DNA from: Prevotellaceae bacterium UBA7017 | GTDB lineage: Bacteria; Bacteroidota; Bacteroidia; Bacteroidales; Bacteroidaceae | Length of the DNA stretch: 14,439 bases | Direction of reading: 5' to 3' | NCBI GenBank assembly: GCA_002449535.1 | Contig: DJWZ01000098.1 | Location: 1-14,439, forward strand | Part shown: positions 6,173 through 13,373 of the stretch, one piece after another | Layout of the letters: each line of letters starts with the position of its first letter | Numbering within the stretch: position 1 is the first letter of the stretch | Made by a program: the position numbers and the translations under genes | The notes under the pieces: generated by a model | Database searches by the model: none | The model's input: only the letters and a program-made list of their open reading frames with translations | What the model was told of the DNA's origin: nothing

Positions 6173-7492
6173 GTGAACAGGCAAATTCTGCAACTGGCAA
6201 TACCCTCGATAATCTCCAACATTACGGTACCGCTGCTGGGGTTTGTCGATGTTGCCATAACGGGTCACATGGGTGATGCCCACTATATGGCGGCAATCGC
6301 TGTCGGCTCGATGCTGTTTAATATAATGTACTGGATGTTCTCCTTCCTGCGCTTTGGCACAGGAGGGATGACAGCCCAGACATACGGACAGAAGAACGAC
6401 GAGGAATGTGCCCTGTTGCTGTTCCGTTCGCAGATAACCTCCTTTGCCGTCGCCCTGGGGCTTTTCGTATTGCAGGTGCCGCTGTTCGCACTTGCCATGT
6501 GGGTGATAGAGCCGGCAGCCAATCTGATAAACATAATACGCAGCTACTATGGCATCTGCATCTTCGGAACCTTTCCGTCGTTGGCACTCTATGCCTTCAC
6601 GGGGTGGTTTGTAGGGATGCAGAATACGAGGTTCCCGATGGTGATATCCATAACGCAGAATATCATCAATATATGCCTCAGTTACGTATTGGTATTCTTC
6701 CTTGACATGAAGATAGCAGGTGTCGCCTATGGCACGCTGATAGCACAATGGTGCGGGGCGATGATGGCTGTCGCGCTGATAGCATGGAAGTATGGCGGAA
6801 TGTTCAGAGCCCTCGCCAATCTTAGGGCAAAGGTGTTCAGGGTGGAGGCTTTCAAACGCTTCTTCATGGTAAACCAGACCATCTTCCTACGAACAATATT
6901 CCTCATAGCAGTAAACCTCTACTTCATAGCAGTCGGTGCAAAGGGCGGGGCGGTGATATTGGCTGTCAATGCCATGCTGATGCAGTTCTTTATATTCTAT
7001 ACCTATGTGATGGACGGTTTCGCCTTTGCGGCAGAAGCACTCTGCGGAAGGTACTACGGAGCTAAGGACAAGGGAAATTTCAGCCTTGCCATGAAAGGGG
7101 TATGGATATGGGGACTGATACTGACAACGGCATATACCATATTCTATGTCATGGGGAACGACCTCATGGTGTCGTTGATGACAAACGATATCATTATACG
7201 GTTTGCCTCAAGACCATACATGCCCTGGGTGGTGGCGATACCTTTCTGCGGACTTGCCGCCTTCGTATGGGATGGGGTGTTCGTCGGAATAACAAATATA
7301 AAAGGTATGCTGCTGGGCACCTTCGTGGGAGCGTTGGCATTCTTTGCAATATTAAGCTTCCCATATCCCTTCGAGATAATGACAGAGACACGGAACCATA
7401 TACTGTGGTGTGCCTTTGACGCTTACCTGATAATGAGAGGAGTGACGCAGACAGTAGTGTGGAAAATCAGACCATTGACCATTGACTATTGA
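6173..7492 (+). CDS. MATE-family efflux transporter (DinF-like)
   Basis: A 439-residue integral inner-membrane protein of the usual MATE length, with about twelve hydrophobic helices in two halves. The N-terminus MNRQILQLAIPSIISNITVPLLGFVDVAITGHMG is characteristic of the DinF-like branch; FGTGGMTAQTYGQKN and the second-half FAFAAEALCGRYYGAKD also fit. Such proteins export drugs or metabolites using Na+ or H+ gradients; the substrate cannot be read from sequence. The start is a GTG at 6173: an in-frame TAA at 6164-6166 excludes anything upstream, and the next ATG would remove the first helix. The last six residues and the stop codon are supplied by a 7-bp repeat array. Guanine deaminase starts 47 bp later and may be cotranscribed. 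Confidence 0.88.
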   Translation: MNRQILQLAIPSIISNITVPLLGFVDVAITGHMGDAHYMAAIAVGSMLFNIMYWMFSFLRFGTGGMTAQTYGQKNDEECALLLFRSQITSFAVALGLFVLQVPLFALAMWVIEPAANLINIIRSYYGICIFGTFPSLALYAFTGWFVGMQNTRFPMVISITQNIINICLSYVLVFFLDMKIAGVAYGTLIAQWCGAMMAVALIAWKYGGMFRALANLRAKVFRVEAFKRFFMVNQTIFLRTIFLIAVNLYFIAVGAKGGAVILAVNAMLMQFFIFYTYVMDGFAFAAEALCGRYYGAKDKGNFSLAMKGVWIWGLILTTAYTIFYVMGNDLMVSLMTNDIIIRFASRPYMPWVVAIPFCGLAAFVWDGVFVGITNIKGMLLGTFVGALAFFAILSFPYPFEIMTETRNHILWCAFDAYLIMRGVTQTVVWKIRPLTIDY

Positions 7493-7527
7493 CCATTGAC
7501 TATTGACTATTGACTATTGACCTTAGA
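7472..7527. repeat. Seven near-perfect C[C/T]ATTGA heptads plus one degenerate unit
   Basis: Units of CCATTGA or CTATTGA run without interruption from 7472 to 7520, followed by CCTTAGA at 7521-7527. The third unit contains the TGA stop of the MATE gene (7490-7492), so the array straddles the coding end and the spacer. It stops 12 bp before the guanine deaminase start. Confidence 0.9.
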
Positions 7528-7539
7528 CTTTATAAAAAA

Positions 7540-8013
7540 ATGGATGAGAAAGACAGAAAATTCATGCGTCAGGCAATAGACCTGAGCATAGAGAACGTGA
7601 GAAACGGCGGTGGGCCGTTCGGGGCAGTGATAGTACGTGGCGACGAGGTGATAGCAACAGGCGTGAACAATGTCGTGCCCCATTGCGACCCTACTGCACA
7701 TGCAGAGGTGAGTGCCATAAGGAAGGCTTGCCAGAAGGTGAACAACTTCAAGCTGGAGGGATGTAGCATATACACTTCCTGCGAGCCTTGCCCCATGTGC
7801 CTCAGTGCCATATACTGGGCAGGAATAGAACGTATATATTATGGTAATACAAAGCAGGATGCAGAGGAGATAAACTTCAGTGACAAATTTATATACGACG
7901 AAATAGAACGCCCCGTCTCTGAACGCCATATCCCTGCTACGATGCTGATGAGGGACGAGGCACAGGAAGCCTTCGAAGCATGGAAAAACAAAGAGGATAA
8001 GACGGAATATTGA
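7540..8013 (+). CDS. guaD: Guanine deaminase
   Basis: A 157-residue cytidine-deaminase-fold enzyme that hydrolyses guanine to xanthine and ammonia in purine salvage/catabolism. Zinc ligands H54 (in PTAHAEV, with the proton-shuttle E56) and C84/C87 (CEPCPMC) are present. The length and the segments GGPFGAVIV, HAEVSAIRKACQ, FIYDEIERPVSERHIP and the C-terminal FEAWKNKEDKTEY match Bacillus-type GuaD much better than tRNA adenosine deaminase TadA, including the conserved final Tyr. ATG 7540 after TATAAAAAA is chosen; a TTG at 7510 lies in the repeat array and adds no family sequence. It lies 47 bp after the MATE gene with no promoter visible between them, which suggests cotranscription. Confidence 0.88.
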   Translation: MDEKDRKFMRQAIDLSIENVRNGGGPFGAVIVRGDEVIATGVNNVVPHCDPTAHAEVSAIRKACQKVNNFKLEGCSIYTSCEPCPMCLSAIYWAGIERIYYGNTKQDAEEINFSDKFIYDEIERPVSERHIPATMLMRDEAQEAFEAWKNKEDKTEY

Positions 8014-8021
8014 GGGTGGTT

Positions 8022-8070
8022 GAGAGTTGATAGCTGAAAGTTTAGAGTGAAAAGTTAATAGCAAAGAGTT
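8022..8070. repeat. Degenerate 7-bp-period array after guaD
   Basis: Seven consecutive heptads (GAGAGTT, GATAGCT, GAAAGTT, TAGAGTG, AAAAGTT, AATAGCA, AAGAGTT) keep an A/G-A-x-AGTT pattern. More decayed than the array at 7472. Confidence 0.6.
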
Positions 8071-8080
8071 ATTTTTTTCC

Positions 8081-8109
8081 GTTTTCGTTTTCGTTTTCGT
8101 TTTTTTTTT
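8081..8109. repeat. GTTTTC hexamer repeat and T10 run in the nif3 promoter
   Basis: Three perfect GTTTTC units (8081-8098), then GT leading into ten Ts (8100-8109). The tract occupies the expected -33 box and the whole spacer upstream of TACCTTTG at 8112. Confidence 0.85.
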
Positions 8110-8119
8110 CGTACCTTTG
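8088..8119 (+). promoter_or_regulatory. Promoter of the nif3-holA operon
   Basis: TACCTTTG at 8112-8119 is a full -7 box. At the correct distance upstream (8088-8091) the sequence is TTTT within the GTTTTC repeat, not TTTG. Its leader would be about 20 nt. No other promoter is visible before the five following genes. Confidence 0.65.
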
Positions 8120-8147
8120 CACACGAATTTAAGGATTATCACAGAGC

Positions 8148-8897
8148 GTGAAGATTAAGGATGTCATTAGTACCCTTGAGCAGTTTGCGCCTTTGCCACT
8201 ACAGGAAAGCTATGATAATGCAGGCCTGCAGATTGGATTGACAGAGGCGGATGTTTCAGGGGTCTTGTTGTGTTTAGATGTCACTGAGGCAATAGTCCGG
8301 GAGGCAATCGACAAAGGGTGTAACATGATAGTGTCACACCATCCGTTGTTGTTTCATGGACTAAAGCAGATTGGTGACCAAGACTATGTGCAGAGGGCTG
8401 CCATAATGGCGATAAAGAATGATATTGCCATAGTATCAATGCATACCAACCTCGACAATGTAGAGGGAGGGGTGAACAGCGAGATAGCACGCCGTCTGGG
8501 AGCAGAGGGGAAGGTTACTGAAGGGCTGTTCGTGGGAGAGCTAAAGCAACCCCTGTCAGCAAAAGAATATATAGAAAAGGTAAAGGCGACATTCAACGCA
8601 GATGTGGTGATGACAAATGGCTTGTTGGAACGTCCGATAAAACGCATGGCAATATGCGGCGGGGCAGGAGCCTTCATGTTAGAGAGAGCAATAGAGGAGG
8701 GGGCTGATGCCTTCTTGACGGGAGAAATGAAGTATAATGACTATTTTGACCACAAGGAGATACAGATAACAGTAATAGGTCACTATGAGAGTGAACAGTT
8801 TACCAAAGAACTCCTGAAAGACATCATCGACAAAGGATGCCCGGGAATAAGGACTATTGTTACAGAAAATAATACTAATCCAATAAAATATTTTTAA
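8148..8897 (+). CDS. Nif3-like dinuclear metal centre protein (YbgI/DUF34 family)
   Basis: A 249-residue protein of the Nif3/YbgI family, short form without the PII-like insert. Metal-binding residues line up with E. coli YbgI: H64 and H65 in VSHHPLLFHG, D103 in MHTNLDN, H212 and E216 in GHYESEQF. Relatives form toroidal hexamers; a GTP cyclohydrolase I-like or other hydrolase role has been suggested, but the function here is unknown. GTG at 8148 is the start: an in-frame TAA lies at 8130-8132, and MKIKDVISTLEQFAPLPLQESYDNAGLQIG is the family N-terminus. First gene of a tight operon; the next gene begins 6 bp after its stop. Confidence 0.88.
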   Translation: MKIKDVISTLEQFAPLPLQESYDNAGLQIGLTEADVSGVLLCLDVTEAIVREAIDKGCNMIVSHHPLLFHGLKQIGDQDYVQRAAIMAIKNDIAIVSMHTNLDNVEGGVNSEIARRLGAEGKVTEGLFVGELKQPLSAKEYIEKVKATFNADVVMTNGLLERPIKRMAICGGAGAFMLERAIEEGADAFLTGEMKYNDYFDHKEIQITVIGHYESEQFTKELLKDIIDKGCPGIRTIVTENNTNPIKYF

Positions 8898-8903
8898 AAG
8901 ATC

Positions 8904-9725
8904 ATGGCAAGAAAAGATCCAAAAGACATGACCGTAGAAGAGAAGCTGAAGACTCTCTTCCAGTTGCAGACAACTCTCTCACACATTGACGAGAAGCGTG
9001 CAGTACGTGGCGAACTTCCTCTTGAGGTGGAAGACCTTGAGAATGAATTGGAGGGACTTAGTGTACGCATGGAGAAGCTTAACAAGGAAATAAAGGACCT
9101 GAAGGAGGCTATCTCAAAGCGCAGTGCTGACATAGAGCAGGCAAAGCTTTCTGTAGAGCGTTACAAAGACCAACTGAATGAGGTGAAGAATAATCGTGAA
9201 TATGACACCCTCACTAAGGAAATAGAATTCCAGCAGCTGGAGATAGAACTCTGTGCCAAGAAAATCCGTGAGGCAGAAATGCGCATTCAGGATCGTCAGG
9301 CTGACAAAGAAAAGGTGGAGATGCTCATAGAAGACCGTGAGCGTGACCTCGATGACAAGAGAAGTGAACTGGACGAGATTATGCTTGAAACTCGTGAAGA
9401 GGAAGACTTGCTGAAGATTAAGGCAAAGGACCTTGAGTTGAAGATTGAAACTCGTCTGCTGCAGAGTTTTAAGAGAATCAGGAAGAATGCCCGTAATGGC
9501 TTGGGTATCGTATATGTAAACCGTGATGCATGCGGTGGCTGCTTCAACAAGATTCCGCCACAGCGTCAGTTGGATGTGAAGATGCACAAGAAGATTATTG
9601 TTTGCGAACATTGCGGACGTATTCTCATCGACCCGGAATTGGCTGGTGTAAAACTGGAGAAACCAGAAGAGAAAACAAAGCGTCGCCGCACTACTACCCG
9701 CAGAAAAAAGACAGACGAAGAGTAA
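8904..9725 (+). CDS. Coiled-coil protein with C4 zinc ribbon (COG1579)
   Basis: A 273-residue protein: a long helical coiled coil, residues about 12-185, rich in E, K, L and R with heptad spacing, followed by a C4 zinc ribbon with C210, C213, C234 and C237 (CGGC ... CEHC). A lysine/arginine-rich tail (KTKRRRTTTRRKK) follows. COG1579 includes HP0958/FlgZ of Helicobacter, which stabilises sigma-54, and chlamydial CT398/CdsZ; in non-flagellated Bacteroidales the role is unknown, perhaps nucleic-acid or RNA-polymerase binding (inference from the basic tail). The nif3-zinc-ribbon pairing recurs in Bacteroidales in my recollection. ATG 8904 is 6 bp after nif3, and aguA starts 15 bp later. Confidence 0.85.
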   Translation: MARKDPKDMTVEEKLKTLFQLQTTLSHIDEKRAVRGELPLEVEDLENELEGLSVRMEKLNKEIKDLKEAISKRSADIEQAKLSVERYKDQLNEVKNNREYDTLTKEIEFQQLEIELCAKKIREAEMRIQDRQADKEKVEMLIEDRERDLDDKRSELDEIMLETREEEDLLKIKAKDLELKIETRLLQSFKRIRKNARNGLGIVYVNRDACGGCFNKIPPQRQLDVKMHKKIIVCEHCGRILIDPELAGVKLEKPEEKTKRRRTTTRRKKTDEE

Positions 9726-9740
9726 ACAAAATTCACACCC

Positions 9741-10760
9741 ATGAGATACAGGCTACCTGCTGAATGGGAACCCCAGAGCCTGGTGATGCTTACATGGCCT
9801 CACCAGGGTACTGACTGGGCACCATATTTGGAAGACATCACAAGGACGTACGTGGAAATGGCGGATGCTATAACACAATATGAAAAACTCCTTGTGGTGA
9901 CACCAAATCCGGTGGAAGTAGGAGCAACCCTAAGCAGACATCTCAGCAGCGAGCAGATGGCACAGGTAGTCATCAGCTACTGTAAGACAAATGATACATG
10001 GGCACGTGATCATGGACCGATTACTCTTATAGGAACCGATAATGACGGGCAGGAGAAACTGTTGTGCCTGGACTTTCGGTTTAACGGGTGGGGAGAGAAA
10101 TTTCCTGCTGACCTGGATAACAAAATAACAAGGCAGGTCTTCAGGGAACTCCTTGATGACGAGATATTGAGAGGAGAAATAGGAAGTGGCAATGATGACT
10201 TCGTACTTGAAGGCGGCTCTATAGAGAGTGATGGCAAGGGAACTGTTTTCACAACAGAGTGTTGCCTGATGGCTCCCAATCGTAACCAGCCGCTGACAAA
10301 GGAAGAAGTGGAACAGGAACTGTTGCTGAGGCTGAAGGCAAAACGCATAGTATGGCTGCAGCATGGGGCATTGGAAGGAGATGATACGGACGGACATATC
10401 GACACAACTGTCCGCATAGCACCAGAGGATATAATACTGTTCAGCTTTCCTGCAGACAGAAAGGAGTTGGAAAGACTTAGAACCATTGACGGCAAGGAAT
10501 ATCGACTGATGGAATTGCCGTTGCCAAAGGTGGAATATGAAGGTGAGAATCTGCCTGCCACATATGCTAACTTCCTCATCATCAATGGGGCTGTAATAGT
10601 GCCGACATATAATATTCCTGAAATGGATAGACAGGCTTGTGAAATAATACAGACAGCTTTTCCAGACAGAAAAATAATAGCAATCGACGCCACAGCAATA
10701 GTGCGACAGCACGGATCGATACATTGCTGCACAATGCAGGTTCCAAAAATAAAAGAATAA
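9741..10760 (+). CDS. aguA: Agmatine deiminase
   Basis: A 339-residue enzyme of the guanidino-group-modifying (penta-beta/alpha propeller) superfamily; it hydrolyses agmatine to N-carbamoylputrescine and ammonia. Visible motifs are the N-terminal LPAEWEPQSLVMLTWPH, D90 in WARDHGP, FVLEGGSIESDGKGT, H219 and D221 in DGHIDT, and the nucleophile C329 in GSIHCCTMQ. Family members usually read IHCIT at that point; here a second cysteine, C330, follows. The length is slightly below the ~360 of typical AguA. The next gene encodes the enzyme for the following step, which supports agmatine deiminase over peptidyl-arginine deiminase. A cytosolic enzyme of putrescine synthesis. Confidence 0.9.
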   Translation: MRYRLPAEWEPQSLVMLTWPHQGTDWAPYLEDITRTYVEMADAITQYEKLLVVTPNPVEVGATLSRHLSSEQMAQVVISYCKTNDTWARDHGPITLIGTDNDGQEKLLCLDFRFNGWGEKFPADLDNKITRQVFRELLDDEILRGEIGSGNDDFVLEGGSIESDGKGTVFTTECCLMAPNRNQPLTKEEVEQELLLRLKAKRIVWLQHGALEGDDTDGHIDTTVRIAPEDIILFSFPADRKELERLRTIDGKEYRLMELPLPKVEYEGENLPATYANFLIINGAVIVPTYNIPEMDRQACEIIQTAFPDRKIIAIDATAIVRQHGSIHCCTMQVPKIKE

Positions 10761-10777
10761 TTAAAAACCAAAAACAA

Positions 10778-11641
10778 ATGAAGCGGTTGAAGATAGGAGT
10801 GCTACAGCAGCATAATACAGCAGATGCCACAGAAAACAAGGCACGTCTTGCTGAAGGCATAAAGGCGCTTGCAGAAAAAGGAGCGCAGCTGATAGTATTG
10901 CAGGAATTGCATAATACCTTGTATTTCTGCCAGACAGAGGATGTGAGAAATTTCGACCTCGCAGAAACAATACCTGGACCATCAACCGAATTTTTTTGTG
11001 CATTAGCAAAGCAACTGAATGTCGTGATAGTAATCTCGCTGTTTGAGAAACGTGCTGTGGGATTATATCACAATACAGCTGTTGTCCTGGAGAAAGACGG
11101 AAGCATAGCAGGAACATATAGAAAAATGCATATTCCAGATGATCCTGCATATTATGAGAAATTCTACTTCACACCAGGTGACTTAGGCTTCCAGCCAATT
11201 CAGACATCTGTCGGAACATTGGGCGTTATGGTTTGTTGGGACCAATGGTATCCGGAAGCAGCACGCCTGATGGCACTCGCAGGAGCAGAGATATTGATTT
11301 ATCCTACTGCCATAGGATATTCTGATGAAGATGACGAAGCAGAACAGCAGCGCCAACGCGAGGCATGGACAACAGTACAGAGAGGGCATGCTGTAGCAAA
11401 TGGGCTCCCAGTAGTTGCTGTCAACAGAGTGGGGAGAGAAGATACTATCAGCTTTTGGGGCTCAAGCTTTGTTGCTGGTCCGCAGGGAGAGATACTTTAT
11501 CGGGCGTCAGAAAAGGATGAAGAGAGCGCTGTAATAGAAATAGACCTCGGACATTCTGAAAATGTAAGACGCTGGTGGCCTTTCCTAAGGGATAGGAGAA
11601 TAGAGAATTATAACGACTTGACAAGACGTTTTTTGAAATAA
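10778..11641 (+). CDS. aguB: N-carbamoylputrescine amidase
   Basis: A 287-residue nitrilase-superfamily amidase that hydrolyses N-carbamoylputrescine to putrescine, CO2 and ammonia. The catalytic triad is present: E43 (VLQELHN), K116 (TYRKMHIPDDP) and C153 (VMVCWDQWYPE). The segments KFYFTPGDLGF, ILIYPTAIGY and the C-terminal RRWWPFLRDRRIENYNDLTRR are typical of AguB. The start is ATG 10778, 17 bp after aguA; the open frame from 10724 would overlap aguA and adds non-family residues. Together with aguA this gives a two-step agmatine-to-putrescine route; the arginine decarboxylase that would make agmatine is not in the window. Confidence 0.92.
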   Translation: MKRLKIGVLQQHNTADATENKARLAEGIKALAEKGAQLIVLQELHNTLYFCQTEDVRNFDLAETIPGPSTEFFCALAKQLNVVIVISLFEKRAVGLYHNTAVVLEKDGSIAGTYRKMHIPDDPAYYEKFYFTPGDLGFQPIQTSVGTLGVMVCWDQWYPEAARLMALAGAEILIYPTAIGYSDEDDEAEQQRQREAWTTVQRGHAVANGLPVVAVNRVGREDTISFWGSSFVAGPQGEILYRASEKDEESAVIEIDLGHSENVRRWWPFLRDRRIENYNDLTRRFLK

Positions 11642-11651
11642 AAAAAGTATA

Positions 11652-12680
11652 ATGGCGAAAAAATCCTCTTCTGAAGAATTCAAGAATATAATGACCCATC
11701 TAAAGACAGGTGAAAGAAAACCTGTATATCTTTTGATGGGTGGAGAAAGCTATTATATTGACAAGATATATGAATATATAGCAACAAAAACCCTGAGCGA
11801 GGAAGAACGTGACTTCAACCAGATTGTGATGTATGGTTCAGAGGTGACGGCTCAACAGGTGATGGACCAGGCAAGACGATATCCTATGATGGCAGAGAAG
11901 CAGGTTGTCATAGTACGTGAAGCACAGGGAATGAAAGACCTGGATCAGCTGGAGCGCTATATGGATAAGCCTGTTCCTACAACAGTACTTGTTATATGTT
12001 ACATGGGAGGCACCATTGATGCTCGAAAGAAAATGCCAGCCAAAGCAGCAGCCATTGGTACTGTATTCGTCAGTGAATCTCCACAATACGACAAAGACAT
12101 TATAGCATTCATCAATGACTATGTGAAGAATAAGAATGCTACTATAGAAGATAGTGCAGCACAGGTTGTGGCTGCACATATAGGTGGCGACCTGAAAAGA
12201 TTGACATCTGAAATAGATAAGGTATTCATCGGAATAGGAGAGGATAGAAAGATAACCCTTGATACCATTGAACAGAAAATTGGCATCAGCAAGAGATATA
12301 ACGTTTTTGAAATGCGAGAGGCTCTTATCAGAAGAGATGCACTGAAGGCTCATAGCATAGCAAAATATTTTGATGCCAATCCTAAGGAGGGTGGACTTTT
12401 TGCACTACTGCCACAAATTTTTTCTTTCTTTCAAAATCTCATGCTTTGTTACTATGTTCCGAAACCTTGTACCGAAAATGCCATAATGGCACAACTGGGA
12501 CTAAAGAATACATATGCAACTCGTAACTATGTAACAGCTATGAGAAACTTCTCAGCCAGAAAAACTTTGCAGATCATTTCCAAGATTAGAGAGGTAGATG
12601 CAAGGTCAAAAGGCTTAGATAATGTAAATACTACTCCTGGGGACTTGTTAAAGGAGCTGGTAACATTCATTGTGAGTTAA
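11652..12680 (+). CDS. holA: DNA polymerase III delta subunit
   Basis: A 342-residue clamp-loader wrench subunit, which opens the beta sliding clamp as part of the DNA polymerase III holoenzyme. The HolA pattern is clear: the N-terminal KPVYLLMGGESYYIDKIYEYI, an MMAEKQVVIVREAQ strand, LVICYMGG, IGGDLKRLTSEIDKV and the helical C-terminal collar domain (SFFQNLMLCYYV ... LLKELVTFIVS). Length is as expected. ATG 11652 is 10 bp after aguB, so it is probably cotranscribed with the putrescine genes. The hairpins about 20-70 bp downstream look like the end of the operon. Confidence 0.88.
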   Translation: MAKKSSSEEFKNIMTHLKTGERKPVYLLMGGESYYIDKIYEYIATKTLSEEERDFNQIVMYGSEVTAQQVMDQARRYPMMAEKQVVIVREAQGMKDLDQLERYMDKPVPTTVLVICYMGGTIDARKKMPAKAAAIGTVFVSESPQYDKDIIAFINDYVKNKNATIEDSAAQVVAAHIGGDLKRLTSEIDKVFIGIGEDRKITLDTIEQKIGISKRYNVFEMREALIRRDALKAHSIAKYFDANPKEGGLFALLPQIFSFFQNLMLCYYVPKPCTENAIMAQLGLKNTYATRNYVTAMRNFSARKTLQIISKIREVDARSKGLDNVNTTPGDLLKELVTFIVS

Positions 12681-12697
12681 TTTTGAGGTGATTTTAG

Positions 12698-12752
12698 TGC
12701 GTTTTCTGTCTAAAACGCATCGGGAGGAGAGGGGCATTTTTCGCCCTTTTTC
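12698..12752 (+). terminator. Operon terminator downstream of holA (two hairpins)
   Basis: The first hairpin is an 8-bp perfect stem, TGCGTTTT/AAAACGCA (12698-12705 and 12712-12719). The second is AGGGGC/GCCCTT (12730-12735 and 12743-12748, one wobble) with a 7-nt loop, running into a T-rich tail. The second is a good Rho-independent terminator candidate. Confidence 0.7.
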
Positions 12753-13300
12753 TATTGTTTTTGTGGGGGTTAGGTGTATTCTTAGCGTCTGAGAATCGCA
12801 TTTTTTCAACTTTTTTACCAACCGTGAAGGTAAATAAAATTCTCGTGATTTTCCAGAAAATGCAAATGATAATTTACAATACAAAATCAACAAGTCACAA
12901 TTCTAAATCAACAAAACAAGATGTAAGAGCGCATGCAAGTCGTAATTTACAAAACGAAATCACTTACAATACAAAATCAAATACAATATCCATGCATGTA
13001 ATAATAACCATCATAAAACGCTAAAAATGAGATACATATATAATTTTCCCGTAATAAATTACAGACAAACGCCTTGTTGTGTGCATAAAACTCCAGTCAG
13101 GCAGAAAATTTGGTGTGAATAATATTTGTAATATGATGTATATCAATGTTATAATAGAAATATATAAAGAGAAATAATGCTATTGTGTTGCTTCTAAATA
13201 TCTGACCAATCAACAAATGTATAACCTGTTCACATGTCTACAAATATTTATAAATGTAAATTTTTAATTTCGATATGTATATCTAAATTTTTGCAAAAAT
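12753..13300. other. AT-rich non-coding region
   Basis: About 550 bp with no convincing gene. The best frame, 12755-13024 on the plus strand, gives an 89-residue product dominated by N, T, K and S repeats, overlaps the four 17-bp repeats and resembles nothing I know. Apart from those repeats the region holds palindromes GCATGC (near 12931) and ATGCAT (near 12992). No tRNA-like fold or second promoter is evident. Confidence 0.6.
12874..12980. repeat. Four 17-bp iteron-like direct repeats
   Basis: Copies at 12874-12890 and 12964-12980 are identical (TTACAATACAAAATCAA). Diverged copies lie at 12895-12911 (TCACAATTCTAAATCAA) and 12947-12963 (TTACAAAACGAAATCAC). They form two pairs: copies 1 and 2 are 4 bp apart and copies 3 and 4 abut. 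Confidence 0.75.
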
Positions 13301-13301
13301 A

Positions 13302-13332
13302 TTGTTTATATAAATAAATTTATTTACCTTTG
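13302..13332 (+). promoter_or_regulatory. Promoter of the HTH regulator gene
   Basis: TTG at 13302-13304, a 20-bp spacer, then TACCTTTG at 13325-13332. The leader would be about 35 nt. Confidence 0.75.
13311..13326. promoter_or_regulatory. 16-bp perfect palindrome in the regulator's promoter
   Basis: TAAATAAATTTATTTA is a perfect inverted repeat. It lies in the promoter spacer and overlaps the first two bases of the -7 box, a position where a bound repressor would block transcription. The sequence is all A and T in an AT-rich region, so chance is possible. Confidence 0.4.
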
Positions 13333-13373
13333 TAGCTGAAAATAAAAATAGCGTTAGAAAATATAACAGAAAG

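Noticed and set aside
7510..7539. TTG start for guanine deaminase
   Set aside because: It lies within the 7-bp repeat array; ATG 7540 with an A-rich leader fits the family length.
12755..13024. 89-codon plus-strand reading frame after holA
   Set aside because: It starts within the terminator tail, consists mostly of translated repeats, and shows no domain.
12753..13300. Possible replication origin in the AT-rich stretch
   Set aside because: No DnaA boxes, no Rep or dnaA gene adjacent; iteron-like repeats alone are not enough.
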